DNA of 44,639 bases from positions 1 to 44,639 of the forward strand of contig NZ_LDES01000115.1 in the NCBI RefSeq assembly GCF_001015195.1, given 5' to 3'. The DNA is from Sphingomonas sp. Y57 (GTDB lineage Bacteria; Pseudomonadota; Alphaproteobacteria; Sphingomonadales; Sphingomonadaceae). Made by a program: the position numbers and the translations under genes. Below are positions 43,504 through 44,639 of this stretch, one piece after another; position 1 is the first letter of the stretch; the number at the start of each line of letters is the position of its first letter. The notes under the pieces are model-generated. The model searched no databases. It saw only the letters and a list, made by a program, of their open reading frames with translations, and was not told where the DNA came from.

Positions 43504-44040
43504 TCAGGCGGGGAGCAGCGCCGCGAGCAGCGCGCGTTCCGCCTCCTGAAGCTCGTGGAGTTGCGCCTGCGCATCGGCGATCGCTGCCTCGCTTACCGAA
43601 TCGCCGGCCTCTATGGCGGCCTCGCGCCGCCGGTCGAGCTCGGCCATCGCGTCGGCGACGGGCAGACGGGCGATATCGGCATTGCTGTAGGCCTGCTGCC
43701 CGGCGACCCAGGCTTCGCTGCCTTCGGGCGCCGAGCGGCCCGCCTCGATCGCAGCGCGCGCCTTCTCGACTTCGGCGCGGAACGCCGCATCGGCGCTGCG
43801 CGCGCCGGCGAGGATCTGGGCGATGTCAGCCGAAGGCGCGGGCGGCGCGGGCGTGGACGACGGCGCCGGGGGAACCGCCTCCGCCTGCATCACCTCCCGC
43901 TCGATCGGGCGCGGCACCAGCGAAGGATAGCCGGTCCGCGTATCCGCGCAGCCGGCGAGGCCCACAAGGCCCGCAAGGCCCGCCACGCCGACGATGCCCG
44001 CGCGGAGGGCAGGAAAGGCAAGGAAAAGGCGGCTTTGCAT
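43504..44040 (-). CDS. Lipoprotein with coiled-coil, hypothetical
   Basis: A 178-residue protein with a hydrophobic signal peptide and lipobox LAGC (C31). A Pro/Ala-rich linker follows (about 50-75) and then a helical, probably coiled-coil region with many Glu, Arg and Ala (about 75-175). No family recognised. It is likely anchored in a membrane facing the periplasm. It is upstream of ptrB on the same strand (24 bp apart). The ATG at 44040 is used. Confidence 0.65.
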   Translation of the reverse strand: MQSRLFLAFPALRAGIVGVAGLAGLVGLAGCADTRTGYPSLVPRPIEREVMQAEAVPPAPSSTPAPPAPSADIAQILAGARSADAAFRAEVEKARAAIEAGRSAPEGSEAWVAGQQAYSNADIARLPVADAMAELDRRREAAIEAGDSVSEAAIADAQAQLHELQEAERALLAALLPA

Positions 44041-44122
44041 CGCCAAGCTCTAGGCCCGCGAGAAAATCTGCGCAACGGGGTTGCGTCCCGCGCGATCCCC
44101 GACTAGATGCCCCCCTCACAGC

Positions 44123-44199
44123 GCGCCCGTAGCTCAGCTGGATAGAGCATCAGACTACGAATCTGAGGGTCGGACGTTCGAATCGTTCCGGGCGCGCCA
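44123..44199 (+). tRNA. tRNA-Arg(ACG)
   Basis: A full cloverleaf. The acceptor stem is GCGCCCG with CGGGCGC; D-loop AGCTCAGCTGGATAGAGC; anticodon stem TCAGA/TCTGA with loop CTACGAA, giving anticodon ACG (44157-44159; the A is normally deaminated to inosine); T-arm with GTTCGAATC. CCA is encoded at 44197-44199. Confidence 0.97.
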
Positions 44200-44639
44200 A
44201 TTTTCCCGATTTTCCAAAAACTTACTGGAAAGTGGCACTTTCCAGGGCTGGGGCGGTAAAACGGTCTTTGCAATCAACCACGTAATCGCCCCGACTGAAT
44301 CCTCGCATTTCTGCGTACACAGGCGCAGTTTAGCGTACTTACCTTCTAACTTTTGGAAGAGAGCGCGACGCATATGAATCCTCTCGCTCGCCCTGTCATT
44401 AACCCAATGATGGCAGTTGGTTGTCCGGCAATCGACAGCCCGGGGTGAGCACTCGATGCCCCTGTCCCGCGTTCACACCTGCGGCCCTGCAACACAATAA
44501 TTTCAGCGATTTCGCGCCATTCGACAATTCGGGATAGGTACCGCTCTGTTGGATAAACAATCCGTGTAGACCGGCTCCGATGGGACTCGCGACCTTCATT
44601 TTCGGAGGGCACCTCAAGAGATGCCAGGAGTCCCAAGCA
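44200..44639. other. Lower-GC region downstream of tRNA-Arg, no convincing gene
   Basis: Across these 440 bp the base composition falls visibly (one sampled line is 53% G+C) and none of the six frames shows an open reading frame with a ribosome site and normal codons. It contains a perfect 9-bp palindrome at 44226. It may be the edge of an integrated element at the tRNA, or a non-coding remnant. Confidence 0.4.
44226..44244. repeat. Palindrome TGGAAAGTG-G-CACTTTCCA
   Basis: Perfect 9-bp arms around one central base, 27 bp after the tRNA. It could be an operator or a transcription stop for the tRNA, though no U-tract follows. Confidence 0.5.

Noticed and set aside
44155-44373. Minus-strand frame ending across the tRNA gene
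   Set aside because: The end of the frame is the antisense of the tRNA, a well-known mis-annotation; no coding signals.
44346-44636. 96-residue minus-strand frame near the right edge
   Set aside because: No clear ribosome site, no recognised motif, and a second overlapping frame is open too. A remnant gene cannot be excluded.
1-44639. CRISPR arrays, complete insertion sequences or a replication origin
   Set aside because: No regularly spaced direct repeats, transposase genes or DnaA-box clusters were seen when reading both strands.

Overview
The window is high-GC DNA (roughly two thirds G+C by eye) with dense genes, many ATGA/TGATG start-stop overlaps and frequent GTG/TTG starts. The proteins point to an alphaproteobacterium, most likely a member of the Sphingomonadaceae. 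The support is an E2 of pyruvate dehydrogenase of the alphaproteobacterial type, a petABC (Rieske, cytochrome b, cytochrome c1) operon, an argD-argF-hslO cluster, ccmAB, a GAAC-N7-GAAC LexA-type box and an HXXEE membrane protein. This is inference from family resemblance; no database search was possible.

Layout. 1-562 is the N-terminal part of a pyruvate dehydrogenase E2 gene that runs off the left edge. 698-5280 holds small housekeeping genes: a universal stress protein, free-methionine-sulfoxide reductase, HXXEE protein, arfB, an RluA-type pseudouridine synthase, and rplY-pth-VOC. 5348-16687 is the accessory-looking part. It contains an exported TPR-CHAT protease-like protein, a FecR-domain secreted protein with a strict 24-residue repeat and a beta-rich C-terminus, a TPR/beta-barrel outer-membrane protein resembling Slam (surface lipoprotein assembly modifier), an exported caspase-fold protein, two small unknown proteins and an OmpR-family two-component pair. 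16754-19890 has a DUF2238 membrane protein, an exported unknown, ychF and a MaoC-type dehydratase. 20006-26541 has mtnP, petCBA (minus), then trmL-hemF-GNAT (plus) and a membrane protein. 26646-31271 has lipB, two exported proteins, queC-queE, a solitary Anbu-type proteasome-like protease and an exported DUF3617-like protein. 31440-34552 is argD-argF-hslO (minus). 34967-44040 has a small hydrophilic protein, a GFA-family protein, thrC, an M16 peptidase, an RlmI-like methyltransferase, phhB, a metallopeptidase, ccmAB, oligopeptidase B and a lipoprotein. A tRNA-Arg(ACG) at 44123-44199 is followed by lower-GC DNA with no convincing gene.

The candidate undescribed system is 5348-16687. Two different caspase-clan-like proteins (CHAT and p20-type), both with signal peptides, flank an operon that pairs a Slam-like outer-membrane protein with a secreted FecR protein. 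The C-terminus of that protein looks like the beta-barrel handle seen on Slam substrates. An OmpR/EnvZ-like pair follows, and CTGA-N6-CTGA direct repeats lie upstream of both the caspase/Slam-like divergent promoter and the response regulator. I read this as a possible regulated surface-display or secretion module with its own peptidases; the functional link is inference.

The other notable layer is a family of short palindromic intergenic repeats (REP-like, CGTCATCCCGG type), with at least six sites, three of them arranged as inverted doublets.
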